Shown piece after piece: positions 5,638-6,773 of a stretch of 6,773 nt of DNA (the stretch's first letter is position 1; every line of letters begins with the position of its first letter). The notes under the pieces are model-generated. The model was not told the origin of the DNA. It worked only from the letters and a program-made list of their open reading frames with translations, and searched no databases. A program made the position numbers and the translations under genes. The DNA comes from Chloroflexota bacterium (GTDB lineage Bacteria > Chloroflexota > Anaerolineae > Anaerolineales > UBA11858), in assembly GCA_003513015.1 (NCBI GenBank), contig DOTA01000286.1, positions 1-6,773 on the forward strand, read 5' to 3'.

Positions 5638-6753
5638 ATGCAAACCATGAATCAACCCGAATCGTTTGCGCGTATTAAAGTCGTAGGTGTTGGCGGCGGT
5701 GGTTGTAATGCCGTTGACCGCATGATCGATGAAGGCCTGCAAGGTGTTGAATTTGTCGCGGTCAACACGGATGCCCAGGCATTGATGCTCTCCAAAGCTA
5801 CCACCCGCGTGCGCATTGGCGATAAGCTGACGCGCGGCCTGGGTTCCGGCGGCGATCCCGAAATTGGGCGCAAAGCCGCCGAAGAATCGCAGGAAGAGCT
5901 GTTCAACGTGCTCAAAGGCGCGGATATGGTCTTCGTGACCGCGGGCATCGGCGGCGGAACCGGAACGGGTGCTGCCCCCATTATTGCTCAAACTGCCCGA
6001 GAGCTGGGTGCGCTGACCATCGGCGTGGTCACGCGGCCCTTCACCTTCGAAGGCGCTCGCCGCATCAAATCCGCCGAAAACGGCATCGATGGTTTGAAAG
6101 AGCAAGCTGACACCCTGATCGTTATCCCCAATGATCGCTTGTTGCAAATCGTGGATAAGCGCGCCAGCCTACAAGATGCCTTCCGCGTGGCGGATGATGT
6201 GCTGCGCCAGGGCATCCAGGGTATCTCTGAATTGATCACCGTCCCCGGTTTGATCAACCTGGATTTCGCCGATGTACGCACGATCATGTCCGAAGGTGGC
6301 GCGGCGCTGATGGCGGTTGGCTCAGCCTCCGGTGACGAACGCGCTCGCGAGGCTTCTGAGAAGGCCATCTCCAGTGAACTACTCGATATCACTATTGACG
6401 GTGCCCGCGGCATCCTCTTCAATGTGACCGGCGGCCCCAATATGACTCTCTTCGAGGTCAATCAGGCTGCGGCCATCATCAAAGAAACCGCACACCCCGA
6501 TGTCAATTTGATTTTCGGCGCGGTTATCGATCCCAATATGGGTGATGAAATCCGCGTTACGGTGATCGCCACGGGTTTTGAACGCGCAGGGATGCCTCGC
6601 AACATTATGGAACGCTCAGTGCCGCGTATGGAAAGCAGCCCTGCCAAATCAACGGAAACTCCCGCGACCTCCAAAGAAGAATTTGTGCCGCGTTCTTTCA
6701 ACACAGAAGATCTGGATATCCCCACCTTTTTGCGCAACCGGGTACGTTCATAA
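5638..6753 (+). CDS. ftsZ: cell division protein FtsZ
   Basis: FtsZ is the tubulin-like GTPase that forms the cytoplasmic Z-ring. The 371-residue product begins with a short tail, then [18 protein letters not shown] (13-30, nucleotide binding), NTDAQAL (43-49), the tubulin signature GGGTGTG (105-111), [10 protein letters not shown] (133-142), IPNDRLL (163-169) and the T7 loop NLDFADV (207-213), with D209 and D212 as the catalytic acids completed by the next subunit. The C-terminal subdomain contains ILFNVTGG and [17 protein letters not shown] (298-314). A short Ser/Thr/Pro/Glu-rich linker (about 318-356) leads to the conserved tail peptide [11 protein letters not shown] (358-368) that binds FtsA. 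The start at 5638 is set by GAGGAGGT seven bases upstream. The frame is also open from ATG 5608, which would add ten residues ([10 protein letters not shown]). The gene follows ftsA after 106 bases that may hold its own promoter. The stop is 20 bases from the window end, so any terminator or next gene lies outside. Confidence 0.98.
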   Translation: MQTMNQPESFARIKVVGVGGGGCNAVDRMIDEGLQGVEFVAVNTDAQALMLSKATTRVRIGDKLTRGLGSGGDPEIGRKAAEESQEELFNVLKGADMVFVTAGIGGGTGTGAAPIIAQTARELGALTIGVVTRPFTFEGARRIKSAENGIDGLKEQADTLIVIPNDRLLQIVDKRASLQDAFRVADDVLRQGIQGISELITVPGLINLDFADVRTIMSEGGAALMAVGSASGDERAREASEKAISSELLDITIDGARGILFNVTGGPNMTLFEVNQAAAIIKETAHPDVNLIFGAVIDPNMGDEIRVTVIATGFERAGMPRNIMERSVPRMESSPAKSTETPATSKEEFVPRSFNTEDLDIPTFLRNRVRS

Positions 6754-6773
6754 AACCCCATTGCAAGGGAAAT

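Noticed and set aside
5314..6147. Long open frame on the - strand (277 codons) across the ftsA-ftsZ junction
   Set aside because: It runs antisense to two well-supported genes, its sequence has no recognisable domain, and it is explained by the codon bias of the + strand genes.
6757..6770. CCCC-ATTGCAA-GGG after the ftsZ stop as a terminator stem
   Set aside because: Only about three clean pairs form with a poor loop, and the window ends before any T-run could be seen.

Overview
The window is a bacterial division and cell wall (dcw) cluster. All genes are on the + strand and closely packed: murC (3' part only), an unrecognised 61-codon gene, murB, ddl, ftsQ, ftsA and ftsZ. GC content is moderate. 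The protein flavour suggests a Gram-positive-type or Chloroflexota lineage: a long Ddl, an FtsQ with a large basic cytoplasmic tail, and an FtsA-FtsZ pair with a short FtsZ linker. The gene order and the short palindromic repeats with a TTCGACAGGCTCA core fit my recollection of Anaerolineae-type Chloroflexota genomes. That placement is an inference; the window holds no rRNA or other taxonomic marker.

Region by region: 1-855 is the C-terminal two thirds of MurC, cut by the window edge. 852-1037 is a small gene of unknown function whose start overlaps the murC stop (ATGA) behind a good Shine-Dalgarno sequence. 1038-1086 is a gap holding palindrome copy 1. 1087-2049 is murB. 2050-2128 is a gap holding palindrome copy 2. 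2129-3247 is ddl, then ftsQ (3252-4289) after 4 bases and ftsA (4293-5531) after 3 bases. 5532-5637 is the longest gap and serves as the ftsZ leader: it has a possible extended -10 promoter, a perfect 7-bp inverted repeat and a very strong ribosome binding site. 5638-6753 is ftsZ. The last 20 bases hold nothing I can call.

The genes form two functional blocks. MurC, MurB and Ddl are cytoplasmic enzymes supplying the peptidoglycan precursor: MurC adds L-Ala to UDP-MurNAc, MurB makes that UDP-MurNAc, and Ddl makes the D-Ala-D-Ala end of the stem peptide. FtsQ, FtsA and FtsZ build the division site: FtsZ forms the ring, FtsA ties it to the membrane, and FtsQ links it to the periplasmic or outer-side synthesis machinery. 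The spacing suggests one transcription unit, with extra local control of ftsZ.

I see no wholly new system here. The points that merit a second look are the unknown murC-murB gene, the pair of palindromic repeats bracketing murB with a compensatory base-pair change, and the structured ftsZ leader with two possible in-frame starts.
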